Counted from the first letter of the stretch, positions 29,083 through 38,315 are shown. The stretch is 64,000 bases of DNA from JBBREP01 sp963716525 (GCA_963716525.1 OY970315.1:1-64000); one strand, 5' to 3'. Notes: a model not told the origin generated them from the sequence alone. Numbers and translations: made by a program.

Positions 29083-30495
29083 GTGACCACCTTCCATGAA
29101 CTCGGCGTGCCCGCCGACCTCATCGCGGCGCTACGCAGCCGCGACATCACCGAGCCGTTCGCCGTGCAGGCCGCAACCATCCCCGACGCGCTGCGCGGCA
29201 GCGACGTCTGCGGCAAGGCGCCGACCGGCTCGGGCAAGACGCTCGCGTTCGGCATCCCGCTCGTCGTGCGCGTGCCCACGGCCACCGCTCGCCGGCCCCG
29301 GGCCTTGGTGCTCGCGCCGACCCGCGAGCTCGCCGCCCAGATCCACAGCGACCTCGAACCATTGGCGCGGGTGCGCAACAAGCGCGTGTGCACCGTGTAC
29401 GGCGGTGTCGGCTACGAACCGCAGAAGCAGGCGTTGCGCCGAGGCGTCGAGATCCTCGTCGCGTGTCCTGGCCGACTTCGCGATCTCATCGGCCAGGGCG
29501 CGCTGCGGCTCGACGCGGTCGAGATCGTGGTGATCGACGAAGCGGACCGGATGGCCGACATGGGGTTCCTTCCCGAGGTCCGCAGAATCCTCGACGAGAC
29601 CGCCCCGACGCGCCAGACAATGCTCTTCTCCGCCACGCTCGACGGTGACGTCGCAGTGCTCCAGCGCAACTACCAGCGCGCCGACGCGGTGACCTACGAG
29701 ATCGAACCGGCGCACAGCACCGCGCAACTGGAGCACCACTTCGAAGAGCTCGACGCGACCGGGCGGGTGGCCCGAGCCGCCGAGCTCGTGCGCGCGCACG
29801 GATCGACCATCGTGTTCACGCGCACACGCCGGGGCGCCGAGCGCCTCGCGAAGCAGCTCACGACAGTGGGCGTCGACGCGGCCGCCATCCACGGCGGGTT
29901 GTCACAAGGCAAGCGCGACCGTGCACTCGCCGGCTTCAAGAGCTACAAGGTCGAGGCACTCATCGCCACCGATGTCGCGGCGCGTGGCATCCACGTGGAC
30001 GCGGTCGCGTGCGTCGTGCACTTCGACCCACCCGTCGATGCCAAGACGTACGTGCACCGGTCGGGCCGCACAGGTCGCGCCGGCGCGACGGGCACCGTCG
30101 TGTCGTTCGTCGCGCCCGACCAACGGGCGTCGTCACGCACGCTCCGCAGGGATCTCGGGATACCGAGCGGAGCCCACCAGCCCGACCGGAGCGTCGCCGG
30201 CAGCACCGACAGCCGCCGCACGCGCTCGCGCGGCACGCCGCGACCGCCGGCCGGCGTCGAGCGGGTCTCGCACGTGGTGAGCGCGATCGCATACCGCGAC
30301 GGCTCGTACAGCTGCAGCGCGTGTCACGAGACCTTGGACATACCGGCGGGCGCGATCGTGCGGCAAGGCTTCACGACGGTCCGCGACGGCGAGCGCGAGC
30401 GCGTGCTGTTCGTCGGCGGCGTCGAGGCGCATCGTTGCACCGACCACGAGATCGCCGGCCTCAGCCACACGTTGCCGCCGGCGCGGCGCCGCTGA
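29083..30495 (+). CDS. DEAD-box RNA helicase with Cys-rich C-terminal extension
   Basis: A 470-residue protein from GTG at 29083, nine bases after AGGAG. All helicase motifs are present: Q motif, APTGSGKT (I), APTREL (Ia), the CPGRL segment (Ib), DEAD (VIDEADRMADMGF, II), SAT (III), VFTRTRRGAERLA (IV), TDVAARGIHV (V) and HRSGRTGRAG (VI). After about residue 370 comes an arginine-rich linker and then an unusual end: YSCSACHETLDI with Cys-x2-Cys, and later VEAHRCTDHEI. These could form a small zinc ribbon. It probably unwinds structured RNA in cold or ribosome assembly, beside the cold-shock gene. Confidence 0.93.
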   Translation: MTTFHELGVPADLIAALRSRDITEPFAVQAATIPDALRGSDVCGKAPTGSGKTLAFGIPLVVRVPTATARRPRALVLAPTRELAAQIHSDLEPLARVRNKRVCTVYGGVGYEPQKQALRRGVEILVACPGRLRDLIGQGALRLDAVEIVVIDEADRMADMGFLPEVRRILDETAPTRQTMLFSATLDGDVAVLQRNYQRADAVTYEIEPAHSTAQLEHHFEELDATGRVARAAELVRAHGSTIVFTRTRRGAERLAKQLTTVGVDAAAIHGGLSQGKRDRALAGFKSYKVEALIATDVAARGIHVDAVACVVHFDPPVDAKTYVHRSGRTGRAGATGTVVSFVAPDQRASSRTLRRDLGIPSGAHQPDRSVAGSTDSRRTRSRGTPRPPAGVERVSHVVSAIAYRDGSYSCSACHETLDIPAGAIVRQGFTTVRDGERERVLFVGGVEAHRCTDHEIAGLSHTLPPARRR

Positions 30496-30499
30496 CGGC

Positions 30500-31345
30500 T
30501 CAGGGCTCGCGCTGTTGCGCCGCGAAGATCGGCCGGTACGGACCGCCGGGCGGCATGAGGCACGGACGAGGATCGTGGCGGGCCCAGCGCGCGGGCTCAC
30601 CGCGAATCAGCTCGCCTCCGTGCGGTGAACGGCGGACGAGGTCGGTGTACGCGATCGCGTCGGCCGGCGCGTAGGTCGCGAGGAACAGCGGGCGGGCCCG
30701 CGCCGTTCGGTTCGGTGCCGAGCCGTGCACGGTTCGGCAGTTGTGCACCGTGATCGTTCCGGCCGGCCCGGTCGGGTACACCGCGGCGTCGACGCCGGCG
30801 GCCGCGACGTCGCGATCACTCAGCGCGCCCACCCAGGTGTCACCGTCGTAGAGGTCGTAGAGCGGGCCGTCGTGGCTCGCGGAGACGAAGCCGACCTCTC
30901 CCATGCCTGCGTCGACGTCGTCGAGGAACACCCCAACGGTGAGCAGGTCGTAGTTCGTGTGCGGCCAGAACTGGATGTCCTGGTGCCACTTCACCTCCTC
31001 GCCGCCGCGCGCCTCCTTGAAGTTGAGCTTCGAGTGGTGGAACCGGATGTCGGGACCGATGAGGTCGGCCACCACGTCGACGATCACCGAAGTGGACGCG
31101 AACTCCCAGTAGGTGTCGTGCAGATCGGTCGGCGAGCTGAGACGGCGCAATCGCGGAACGGCCGCGCTGTGCCCGGAATCGAGGTCGAAGATCACGTTCG
31201 ACTCCGTGAGCGCACGGCTCTGCTCGACGAAACCGGCGGTGACCGCACGGAGCCGCTCCAGCCATTCGCCACCCACGAGCGCAGGTATCGCAAGCCACCC
31301 GCGCTCGCGGTACTCGATGCGTTGCTGTTCGGTGAGCACCGTCAC
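30500..31345 (-). CDS. Phytanoyl-CoA dioxygenase (PhyH)-family protein
   Basis: About 281 residues from GTG at 31345 (VTVLTEQQRIEYRERGWLAI, the family opening). This is an Fe(II)/2-oxoglutarate dioxygenase fold: the iron motif His-x-Asp is in EVKWHQDIQFWPH, the distal His in TITVHNCRTVHGSAPN, and the Arg for 2-oxoglutarate follows. An SxxxP-type NWRPLF-like segment is replaced by RARPLFLATYAPADA. Members hydroxylate many small lipophilic or CoA-linked substrates, so the substrate here is open. It lies 5 bp from the converging helicase gene. The frame is open further upstream, but that part belongs to an unrelated remnant. Confidence 0.87.
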   Translation of the reverse strand: MTVLTEQQRIEYRERGWLAIPALVGGEWLERLRAVTAGFVEQSRALTESNVIFDLDSGHSAAVPRLRRLSSPTDLHDTYWEFASTSVIVDVVADLIGPDIRFHHSKLNFKEARGGEEVKWHQDIQFWPHTNYDLLTVGVFLDDVDAGMGEVGFVSASHDGPLYDLYDGDTWVGALSDRDVAAAGVDAAVYPTGPAGTITVHNCRTVHGSAPNRTARARPLFLATYAPADAIAYTDLVRRSPHGGELIRGEPARWARHDPRPCLMPPGGPYRPIFAAQQREP

Positions 31346-31376
31346 GCCGGCCCCGTCGACCACGTCGCCAGCGTAC

Positions 31377-31513
31377 GGCCAGCGTACGGGCTGAGGCGAC
31401 GGTGAGGCCTTTGACACGAAGCCCGGCACGACCACGGCGTCGACCGGCCCGGCGCCGACCACCTGGTTCGCGATGGTGAGTCCGTCGTTCGACGCGAACC
31501 GCGTCTCGGGAAC
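31377..31513 (-). pseudogene. N-terminal scrap of an alpha/beta-hydrolase-type cyclase or hydrolase gene
   Basis: About 45 codons read VPETRFASNDGLTIANQVVG then GPVDAVVVPGFVSKAS. This is the beginning of a family of alpha/beta hydrolases often fused to adenylate cyclase or LuxR domains (typical start PETRYA..GLSIAYQVVGDG). The remainder is absent and the frame flows into the PhyH gene. It could in theory be a fused N-terminus of the PhyH protein, but the domain is far too short. Confidence 0.35.
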
Positions 31514-31569
31514 GTCGCGGACGCGGCCCGCACTAGCAGGGTGCCTTCCTGCCGCGGCATCCCCGGTCG

Positions 31570-32661
31570 TCACCGCCGCGGCAGAGCACCGAGCGCTACG
31601 ACCTTCGTGCGCGCGGCCGGGTGGGTGGTCGCGCGCACCCAGCGCATGCCCATGATCCCGTGCTCGTGACCGACCGTGTCGATCCAGTTCGGGTGGCCGG
31701 GATCTCGGTGCGCCACGACGATCCGCACCGATCCGTCGGGCTCGTAGGCCGCCGTCGCGTTGTTGACCGATATGCGCCGCCGCTTGTCGAGGCACTCGGC
31801 CCAGATGTTGCCGAGCTGGAAGTTCCAGTACGCGCACGCCGGCGGGGTCACCTCGATCACGAGCGCCTCGCCGGCGCCGAGCTCGAAGGCACCGAGCTGG
31901 AACACGATGTTCGGGTCACCGCCCACGAGCCGGTGGTGCTCCGGGTCGGGGAAGTGCAGCCGGTTCGGATCCGCGCGCCAGGGCGCGACCCAGTCGGCGA
32001 ACCACGTCGACGCGCCGATCGCGTACATCGCGGCGCCGAGCAACTGGTTCGGTACCGCGCTCGGCACGAGCCCGGGCGGCGCGTCGTCGACGCCGATGCA
32101 CTCGATCGTCACATCGGCGGCCCGCTCGCGCGCACGGTCGGCGAAGGTCTGGCGCACGAGGATCATCGAGGAGTCGTCGGCGAGCCGCAGCCAGTTGCCG
32201 GGCCGTTCGCGCCGGCTCGCGACGATCTCGAAGCGGCCGTCGGCGTCGAGCAGGAGGTCGTCGTCGTTGAGATGACCAGCACCGCCGGTGATGCGACTTC
32301 GCGCCGCGAAGTTCTGGTTCTGCGCCGCGAAGCTGAGATACGCGATCGTGCCGCGGGTACCGTGGACGCGGTAGTCGAACTCCGGATCGATTCCCGCGCT
32401 CGCGTACACGTTGTCGGGATTGTCGAGCCCGAAGCCGCAGTGCGGCGGCAGCGACGCGAAGCGCGGGTGTCTCGGCCCGGGCTTCTCGAGGAACGACAGC
32501 AGGCCGTTCTGGAGCAGCCGGCCGAGGTAGCGCAGGCCCTCGGCCCGGTCGAGGTCGGTGAGGCCGAGGTCGTCGCGCTCGAGCACGGCACTCGCCTGCT
32601 CGAGCAGCACGCAGAACTCGCGCCACGTGTCGCGGGGGTCGTAGGTGGAGGGTGCAGTCAC
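31570..32661 (-). CDS. DUF1214 domain protein
   Basis: A 363-residue protein from GTG at 32661 (TAPSTYDPRDTWREFCVLLE). The family core lies in the second half: NWLRLADDSSMILVRQTFAD and GAGEALVIEVTPPACAYWNF, then QLGNIWAECLD, SVNNATAAYEPDGSVRIVVA and HPNWIDTVGHEHGIMGMRWV. DUF1214 proteins form a beta-sandwich of unknown activity and are common in steroid- or hydrocarbon-degrading actinobacteria. The N-terminal half with helical segments is shared by the longer subfamily. It is followed on the same strand by the PhyH gene after a short remnant. Confidence 0.85.
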   Translation of the reverse strand: MTAPSTYDPRDTWREFCVLLEQASAVLERDDLGLTDLDRAEGLRYLGRLLQNGLLSFLEKPGPRHPRFASLPPHCGFGLDNPDNVYASAGIDPEFDYRVHGTRGTIAYLSFAAQNQNFAARSRITGGAGHLNDDDLLLDADGRFEIVASRRERPGNWLRLADDSSMILVRQTFADRARERAADVTIECIGVDDAPPGLVPSAVPNQLLGAAMYAIGASTWFADWVAPWRADPNRLHFPDPEHHRLVGGDPNIVFQLGAFELGAGEALVIEVTPPACAYWNFQLGNIWAECLDKRRRISVNNATAAYEPDGSVRIVVAHRDPGHPNWIDTVGHEHGIMGMRWVRATTHPAARTKVVALGALPRR

Positions 32662-32770
32662 CGGATCATCCTGCCTCACGAGAAATCGCGTCACGCAGCG
32701 GCCGCTCGCGCGTTTCCACTCCTGAACGCACGAGCCCCGACACGAGGGCCGAGGAGCACGGGAGGCAGCA

Positions 32771-33436
32771 ATGGGAATCGGTGAGTCGAACACGACGAAG
32801 CGGTCGACGAGGATCTTCGCCGGCGGCACTGCGGCTCTGGCGCTCGTCGCCGCGGGTGTCGCCGGTGTGCACGCCGCGAGCGGGTCGACCGCCACGCACC
32901 ACACGAAGCCGGCGCCGGCACCGGTGCACGCGAACGCGCCGAAGCACGAGTCACAGCCGGCCCGCAAGCTTCCGGCCGACCTGCTGAAGCCGTCGATCAC
33001 CCCGCTCGCCCAGCCGCAGGACGTCGGCGGCTCCGGGTCGTACGAGGTGCCCGGCATGACGTCGGGCACGAGCAACCTGCTCGGCAACCTCAACACGATG
33101 TGGGGCGACATCAACAGCCAGGTCGGCCGCATCGAGAACGGCCAACCGCTGACGCCGGGGCAGGTCCAGGAGGACAAGGACGCCCAGAAGTACGCGGGGT
33201 CGCTCGACCTCCAGCTCCAGTTGCAGAAGAACGCCGACAACATCTGGAACGGCGCCACGAACGGCGAGGAGCTGCGCATCTACGGTGACCACCAGTACGA
33301 CAACGGCACCGAGTGGAACTACGACCCGACGAGTGGCACGTGGTCGACGCCCGACGACCCAAACCCGGCCTGCCTCCGTTCATGCTCCAAGAGAACCAGT
33401 GAGCCCAGCCGGCAACGACGCCGGTCTGACGTGTGA
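32771..33436 (+). CDS. Secreted protein of unknown function
   Basis: Residues 1-36 form a Sec-type signal (FAGGTAALALVAAGVAGVHA). The mature part has a Pro/Ala/Lys/His-rich linker, a helical region (LLGNLNTMWGDINSQVGRIE, LQLQLQKNADNIWNGA) and an aromatic-rich end (YDNGTEWNYDPTSGTWSTPD). The last 20 residues are arginine- and serine-rich and probably out of frame: one base shifted near 33370, the frame reads LPPFMLQENQ and stops near 33402. No family is recognised. It stands alone and is followed by a strong hairpin. Confidence 0.6.
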   Translation: MGIGESNTTKRSTRIFAGGTAALALVAAGVAGVHAASGSTATHHTKPAPAPVHANAPKHESQPARKLPADLLKPSITPLAQPQDVGGSGSYEVPGMTSGTSNLLGNLNTMWGDINSQVGRIENGQPLTPGQVQEDKDAQKYAGSLDLQLQLQKNADNIWNGATNGEELRIYGDHQYDNGTEWNYDPTSGTWSTPDDPNPACLRSCSKRTSEPSRQRRRSDV

Positions 33437-33440
33437 CATG

Positions 33441-33464
33441 TGGCGGCCGGGCACCCGGCCGCCA
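33441..33464 (+). terminator. Strong GC hairpin after the secreted-protein gene
   Basis: TGGCGGCCGGG and CCCGGCCGCCA are perfect 11-bp arms around a two-base loop. There is no T-tract, as often in actinobacteria. It stands between the secreted-protein gene and the TauD-type gene. Confidence 0.65.
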
Positions 33465-33541
33465 CCTTCACGCGTGGCGCCCCGTCCGGCGCGGGGCCGC
33501 GGTCGGTACGATGGCTGCCTCCCTCGCCGCAGGAGCCGATC

Positions 33542-34483
33542 ATGACCACGATCACGGTGGAACCCGTCCGCGACGATCTCCACTTCGGTGCGCGCATCGG
33601 CGGCGTCACCCGTGACCGCCTCGACGATGCCGGCCTGCGCGCCGAGATCAACGACCGCTTCGAGGAGTTCGGCCTGCTGATCTTCGAGGGCATCGAGCCG
33701 GCGCCCGCGATGCAGGTGGCGATCAGCAACGTGATCGGTCCGTTGAAGGACCACCCGAGCCAGGCGGTCCACCGGGCCGGCGGCGACGACATGCTCGGGG
33801 TGATCGAGATGCGCCACGAGCCGAACGCGCCCGGACGGGTGGAGTTCGGCGGCCGGCAGCTCTCGTCGTGGCTGCCGTGGCACTTCGACCACTGCTACAA
33901 CGACCAGCTCAACCGGGCCGGCGTGCTGCGGTGCGTGGACGGGCCGCCCGACGGCGGGCTGACCGGCTTCGTCGACGGCATCGCGCTGTACCGCGCGATC
34001 CCCGCCGCGACGCGCGAACGCATCGAGGGCGAGACCGTGATCTACGCGATGGACGTCATCCTCGAGAACCTCCGCTACGGGCGGCCCGACGGTTTCGTCG
34101 AGATCGAGGCGCCCGAGCAGTCGACCGACGTGATGGCCGAGTTCGCCCACCGGCCGCGCGCGCTGCACCCTGCGGTGTGGACGCGCCGGTCGGGCGAGAA
34201 GGTGCTGCACGTGTCGCCCTGGATGGCCAAGGGCATCGAGGGCCGGGAGCCGGCCGACGCCGACGCGCTCCTCTCCGAGGTGTGCGCCGAGATCGTCGCG
34301 GCCGCGCCGCGGCTCGCGTACTTCCACCGCTGGCAGCCCACCGACATGCTCCTGTGGGACAACTGGCGTTGCCTGCACTCGGTGTCGGGCATGGCCCCCG
34401 AGCACACGCGCTGCATGCACCGCACGACGATCCAGGGCGACTACGGCCTCGGTCGTTTCGAAGCCACACCGTCGACGAACTGA
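33542..34483 (+). CDS. TauD/TfdA-family 2-oxoglutarate dioxygenase
   Basis: A 313-residue protein from ATG at 33542. It carries the Fe(II) site His114-x-Asp116 (LPWHFDHCYN), and the distal His is in WRCLHSVSGM (DNWRCLHSV). The 2-oxoglutarate Arg is in HTRCMHRTTIQGD. The opening ITVEPVRDDLHFGARIGGVT is the family N-terminus. Relatives split taurine, alkyl sulfates or phenoxy acids, or oxidise other small acids. Given the sulfatase and arylsulfotransferase genes elsewhere in the window, a sulfate-ester substrate is possible, but nothing in the sequence proves it. It converges with the Baeyer-Villiger monooxygenase gene. Confidence 0.9.
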   Translation: MTTITVEPVRDDLHFGARIGGVTRDRLDDAGLRAEINDRFEEFGLLIFEGIEPAPAMQVAISNVIGPLKDHPSQAVHRAGGDDMLGVIEMRHEPNAPGRVEFGGRQLSSWLPWHFDHCYNDQLNRAGVLRCVDGPPDGGLTGFVDGIALYRAIPAATRERIEGETVIYAMDVILENLRYGRPDGFVEIEAPEQSTDVMAEFAHRPRALHPAVWTRRSGEKVLHVSPWMAKGIEGREPADADALLSEVCAEIVAAAPRLAYFHRWQPTDMLLWDNWRCLHSVSGMAPEHTRCMHRTTIQGDYGLGRFEATPSTN

Positions 34484-34498
34484 CCGCGTGCACCTCGG

Positions 34499-36295
34499 TC
34501 AGCGGGTGCGGAACTCCAGGCCCTCGAAGTCGCCCGAGTTCCGCCACGCGTCGATGTAGTCGAAGTACGCGACCGGACCGAGCGGGTAGCCGGCCATGCC
34601 GAAGCGCGCACGCGAGCTCAGCGGCTGGCCCTCGTTGTTGTAGTAGCCGGGCGTGCAGTCGGCATTGCCGAAGAACGACGCGGGGTTGCTCTCGAGCAGG
34701 TCCATCCACGCCTGCTCGGCTTCGGCGGTGACCTCCACCTCGTCGCTCCCGGTCTCGATCGCGTGCCGCACGACCGCCGCGATGGTGAGGCCGGCATCGG
34801 CGAGGTTCGACGTGATGTTCGAGATCAGGTTGGCGCCCTGCGCGAAGCCGACGATGAACAGGTTCGGGAAGCCGTGCACGTGGATGCCGTGCATCGACTG
34901 CATGCCGTCGGCCCAGCACTCGGAGAGCCGGTGACCGCCGCGCCCGATGGTGTCGTAGCCCGAACGGCGGTCGTAGCTCGTGCCGACCTCGAAGCCCGAC
35001 GCGAAGATCAGGCAGTCGAGCTCGTAGTGCACGTCGCCGACCCACACTCCGGTCGGGTCGATCCGCTCGACGCCCTTGCCGTCGGTGTCGACGAGATGGC
35101 AGCTCGGCATGTTGTACGCCTGCAGGTACTCGTCGTGGAAGCAGGGCCGCTTGCAGAGCTGGCGGTACCAGGCCTTCAGCTGCTGCGCGGTGTCGTGATC
35201 CGCCACGACCGAGTCGCAGCGCGCGCGGATCTCCTCCATCTTCTCGTCGTCGCTCTCGAGGAACGCGCGGTCGGCGAGCTCGAGCGTGAGCTCGTTGCCC
35301 GCGGCGACCTCCTCCACGATGCGGTCGCGGATCCGTTGTGAGATGTCGGTCCAGCCGTCGTGCACGAGATCCTCGTCGGCGAACCCGCCGGTCTGCAGGG
35401 TGGCGAAGTTGCGCAACCACTTCTGCTGCCAGCCGGGCTCGAGCGTCGCGAACCAATCGGGATCGATCGGGTGGTTGTTGCGCACGTCGACCGACGACGG
35501 TGTGCGCTGGAACACGAACAGGTCCTGCGCATCGCGCGCGAGCGGCGGGATGCACTGCACCGCGGTCGCGCCGGTGCCGATGATGCCCACGCGCTTGTCG
35601 GCGAGTTCGGTCATCGGCGCGCCGGCCCAGTCGCCGCCGGTGTACGCGTAGTCCCAGCGGCTCGTGTGGAAGCAGTGTCCGTCGAAGGTCTCGATTCCCG
35701 GGATACCCGGCAGCTTGGGCCGGTTGAGCGGACCCGTGCCCATCGCCAGGAAGCGGGCGCGGAACGCGTCGCCTCGGTCGGTGCGCACGATCCAGCGCGC
35801 CGCGGCCTGGTCCCACTCGAGCTCGGTGACCGTGGTCGAGAACAGCGCGTTCGCGTAGAGGTCGAACGTCTTGGCGATGCGCTGGCAGTGCTCGAAGATC
35901 TCGGGCGCCATCACGTACTTCGCCGAGGGCATGTGACCCGTCCCCTCGAGCAACGGGAGATAGATCATGGCCGCGGTGTCGCACATGGCGCCGGGGTAAC
36001 GGTTCCAGTACCACGCGCCGCCGAAGTCGCCGCCGACCTCGACGATGCGGACGTCGTCGATTCCCGCCTGTTTCAGCCGCGCGCCCACGCACAGTCCCGA
36101 GAAGCCGCCGCCGATCAGCGCGACGGTCACCTCGTCGACGCGCGGCTCACGCTCGATGGGCTCGGTATAGGGATCGTCGAGCAGCGACGCGAACCGGCCC
36201 GCCGGTTCCAGGTACTGGTCGTTGCCGTCGGGCCGCAGTCGCTTGTCGCGCTCCTGGCGGTACTTGACCCGCAGCGAGTCGTGATCGATCGTCAT
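34499..36295 (-). CDS. Baeyer-Villiger monooxygenase (flavoprotein)
   Basis: A 598-residue protein with two dinucleotide motifs: VTVALIGGGFSGLCVGARLK for FAD and VGIIGTGATAVQ for NADPH. Between them is the Baeyer-Villiger fingerprint FxGxxxHxxxW (ETFDGHCFHTSRWDY). GGAWYWNRYPGAMCDT is the usual flavin-contact segment, and an extended N-terminal region of about 50 residues precedes the first motif, as in the cyclopentadecanone/phenylacetone monooxygenase group. Such enzymes turn ketones into esters or lactones. With the adjacent enoyl-CoA hydratase and the P450s it fits breakdown of a cyclic ketone or steroid/terpenoid. Confidence 0.92.
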   Translation of the reverse strand: MTIDHDSLRVKYRQERDKRLRPDGNDQYLEPAGRFASLLDDPYTEPIEREPRVDEVTVALIGGGFSGLCVGARLKQAGIDDVRIVEVGGDFGGAWYWNRYPGAMCDTAAMIYLPLLEGTGHMPSAKYVMAPEIFEHCQRIAKTFDLYANALFSTTVTELEWDQAAARWIVRTDRGDAFRARFLAMGTGPLNRPKLPGIPGIETFDGHCFHTSRWDYAYTGGDWAGAPMTELADKRVGIIGTGATAVQCIPPLARDAQDLFVFQRTPSSVDVRNNHPIDPDWFATLEPGWQQKWLRNFATLQTGGFADEDLVHDGWTDISQRIRDRIVEEVAAGNELTLELADRAFLESDDEKMEEIRARCDSVVADHDTAQQLKAWYRQLCKRPCFHDEYLQAYNMPSCHLVDTDGKGVERIDPTGVWVGDVHYELDCLIFASGFEVGTSYDRRSGYDTIGRGGHRLSECWADGMQSMHGIHVHGFPNLFIVGFAQGANLISNITSNLADAGLTIAAVVRHAIETGSDEVEVTAEAEQAWMDLLESNPASFFGNADCTPGYYNNEGQPLSSRARFGMAGYPLGPVAYFDYIDAWRNSGDFEGLEFRTR

Positions 36296-36319
36296 CGGCC
36301 GTCCATGTCACTCGAGCAT

Positions 36320-36336
36320 TTGCACGCGGTGTGCAA
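36320..36336. promoter_or_regulatory. Candidate operator between monooxygenase and hydratase genes
   Basis: TTGCAC-GCGGT-GTGCAA is a perfect 6-bp inverted repeat in the divergent region between the monooxygenase start (36295) and the enoyl-CoA hydratase start (36399). No regulator gene is adjacent, so the binder is unknown. Confidence 0.5.
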
Positions 36337-36398
36337 GTTCAGCGCGCGCCGCGCCTGAAGCATCGCGGCCCGCGCACGACCGGCCGTACAGTCGCCCC

Positions 36399-37231
36399 AT
36401 GACCTACGAGGGCTACGACGCGCTCCGCATCGACGTCGCCGGTGGCATCGCCCGCGCCACGATCGACCACCCCCCGATCAATCTGCTCGACCTCACGCTC
36501 ATCATCGAGCTCGACCGGTTCGGCCGCGAGGTCGAGGCCGACGACGCCGTGCGCGTGGTCGTGCTCGACTCCGCCGATCCGGCGTTCTTCGTCGCGCACG
36601 CGGACGTGGCGCTGATCCAGTCGCTGCCGCTCGACGACGTGGACCGCCACGACGACGTCCGGGGATTCCAGGCGACGGTCGACCGGTTCCGCACGATGCC
36701 GAAGGCCACGATCGCGGTCCTCGAGGGGATCGCGAGGGGCGGCGGCAGCGAGCTCGCGCTGTCGTGCGACATGCGCTTCGCGGCGCACGGGCGCGCGATC
36801 CTGGCGCAACCCGAGGTCGCCGTGGGGATCATCCCGGGCGGCAGCGGCACGCAGCGACTGCACCGGCTCGTCGGGCGCGGTCGTGCGCTCGAGATCGTGC
36901 TCGGGTGCGACGACATCGATGCCGACACCGCCGAGCGCTGGGGTTACGTGAACCGCGCGCTCTCCGATTCGGAGCTGCGCCCGTTCGTCGACGCGCTCGC
37001 CACGCGCATCGCGTCGTTCCCGGCCGAGGCGATCGCCCGCGCCAAGCTGGCGGTCGACGCCGCGCTCCCCGACCCCAGCAGCGGGCTGCTCACCGAGGAC
37101 CAGCAGTTCCCGCGCCAGTCTGTCCGACCCCGAGACCCAGCCGCGCATGACCGCCTTCCTCGCCGCCGGCGGCCAGACGCGCTGCGGTCGAGCTCGCCGG
37201 ATTCCCCGCGCTCCGCGGCGACGCCCGCTGA
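36399..37231 (+). CDS. Enoyl-CoA hydratase/isomerase family protein (frame breaks near 3' end)
   Basis: The crotonase fold is clear: ARATIDHPPINLLDLTLIIE, VVVLDSADPAFFVAHADVAL, KATIAVLEGIARGGGSELAL (an oxyanion-hole glycine run) and RAILAQPEVAVGIIPGGSGT with a PGGSGTQ loop. The helix AERWGYVNRALSDSEL is also present. The first oxyanion segment reads AHADVA rather than AGADI, and the usual first catalytic Glu region reads MRFAAHGRAILAQPEV. After about 37105 the frame shifts twice; the other frames hold LSDPETQPRMTAFLAAGG and AVELAGFPALRGDAR, ending at 37231. It probably handles acyl-CoA products from the neighbouring oxygenases. Confidence 0.85.
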
Positions 37232-37262
37232 CCTGTCGTGTGGGTGTTGCCATGCCAGGTGG

Positions 37263-38315
37263 TCAGCGCGCCGCGTCGCTCGCGATGCGTACGACCACGC
37301 GGCCGATGGTGCGGCGGGCCACGAGGTCGGCGAGCGCGCCGGGCACGTCGTCGAAGCCGACGCTGCGCTGCACGATCGGGCGGTAGCGGCCCTCGTCGAC
37401 CAGGGAGACCAGCGCCGCGTGGCTCTCGGCGTGCATCCGGCGCATCTCGTCGCGCGGGTAACCGCCGAGCGTCGCTCCGACGAGCGAGTGGTTCGCCACG
37501 TAGAAGTGCGGGTCGTGCGGCAGCAGACCTCCGGCGTGGCCGCACAACACGTGGCGTCCGCCGGGCGCGAGCAGTGTGCGCGCGGCCGCACCCATCTCGC
37601 CCTGCACCGGGTCGAGCACCACGTCGACACTGCCGCCGGCGAGAGCCCGTACCGCCGCGGTGAAGTCGCCGGCGGTGTGGTCGACCGCATCGGCACCGAG
37701 CGACCGGCTGAACGCGACCTTGTCGTCGCCGCCAACCACCGCGATCACGCGCGCGCCTCGTGCCACGCAGAGCTGGACGATCGCCGATCCGAGGCCGCCG
37801 GCCGCGCCGAGCACCACCGCGGTCTCCCCTGCTTGCACACCGCCGCGGCGAATCGCTGCGTGATACGCGGTGTGCGCGGGGATCAGGAAACCGGCCGCCT
37901 GCTCGTCGCTCATCCCCTCGGGAACCGGGAAGATCATCGAGACGCCGACCGCGACATCGGCGAGGCTGCCCCACGGCTGGATCGCGACGGCGGCCACACG
38001 CGCGCCGACAAGGTGGCGCCACTCCGGCGCGGCGTCGAGCACGTCGCCGACGCCCTCCTGCCCCGAGATGTAGGGGCGGGAGACGGGCACCGGGTAGCTG
38101 CCGCGCGCCATCGTGACGTCGGGGAGCGCGAGCGTGGCGCAGCGCATGCGCAAGAGCACCCAGTCGGAGAACGGCTCGACACCCGGCCCCGCCGGCACCC
38201 AACCCGCGAGGCCCATGCCCATCCCGACGAGATCGCCCGGTACGGGCGGTGCCACCTCGTCGCGCACGAAGACCGCGCCGGGCTCACCGACGCCGTGCAC
38301 CCGCCATGCCCGCAT
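37263..38315 (-). CDS. MDR-family NAD(P)H oxidoreductase (quinone-oxidoreductase type)
   Basis: A 350-residue medium-chain dehydrogenase/reductase. The N-terminal GroES-like part reads PPVPGDLVGMGMGLAGWVPA and YISGQEGVGDVLDAA. The Rossmann part has GETAVVLGAAGGLGSAIVQL and VIAVVGGDDKVAFSRSLGAD, followed by VDVVLDPVQGE. The structural and catalytic Zn-binding Cys clusters of alcohol dehydrogenases are absent, so it is a zinc-free reductase using NADPH. The substrate is probably an enone or quinone. It converges with the enoyl-CoA hydratase gene. Confidence 0.9.
   Translation of the reverse strand: MRAWRVHGVGEPGAVFVRDEVAPPVPGDLVGMGMGLAGWVPAGPGVEPFSDWVLLRMRCATLALPDVTMARGSYPVPVSRPYISGQEGVGDVLDAAPEWRHLVGARVAAVAIQPWGSLADVAVGVSMIFPVPEGMSDEQAAGFLIPAHTAYHAAIRRGGVQAGETAVVLGAAGGLGSAIVQLCVARGARVIAVVGGDDKVAFSRSLGADAVDHTAGDFTAAVRALAGGSVDVVLDPVQGEMGAAARTLLAPGGRHVLCGHAGGLLPHDPHFYVANHSLVGATLGGYPRDEMRRMHAESHAALVSLVDEGRYRPIVQRSVGFDDVPGALADLVARRTIGRVVVRIASDAAR

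Noticed and set aside
31621..32784. A 387-codon plus-strand open frame opposite the DUF1214 gene
   Set aside because: No motif and contrary to a conserved family on the other strand.
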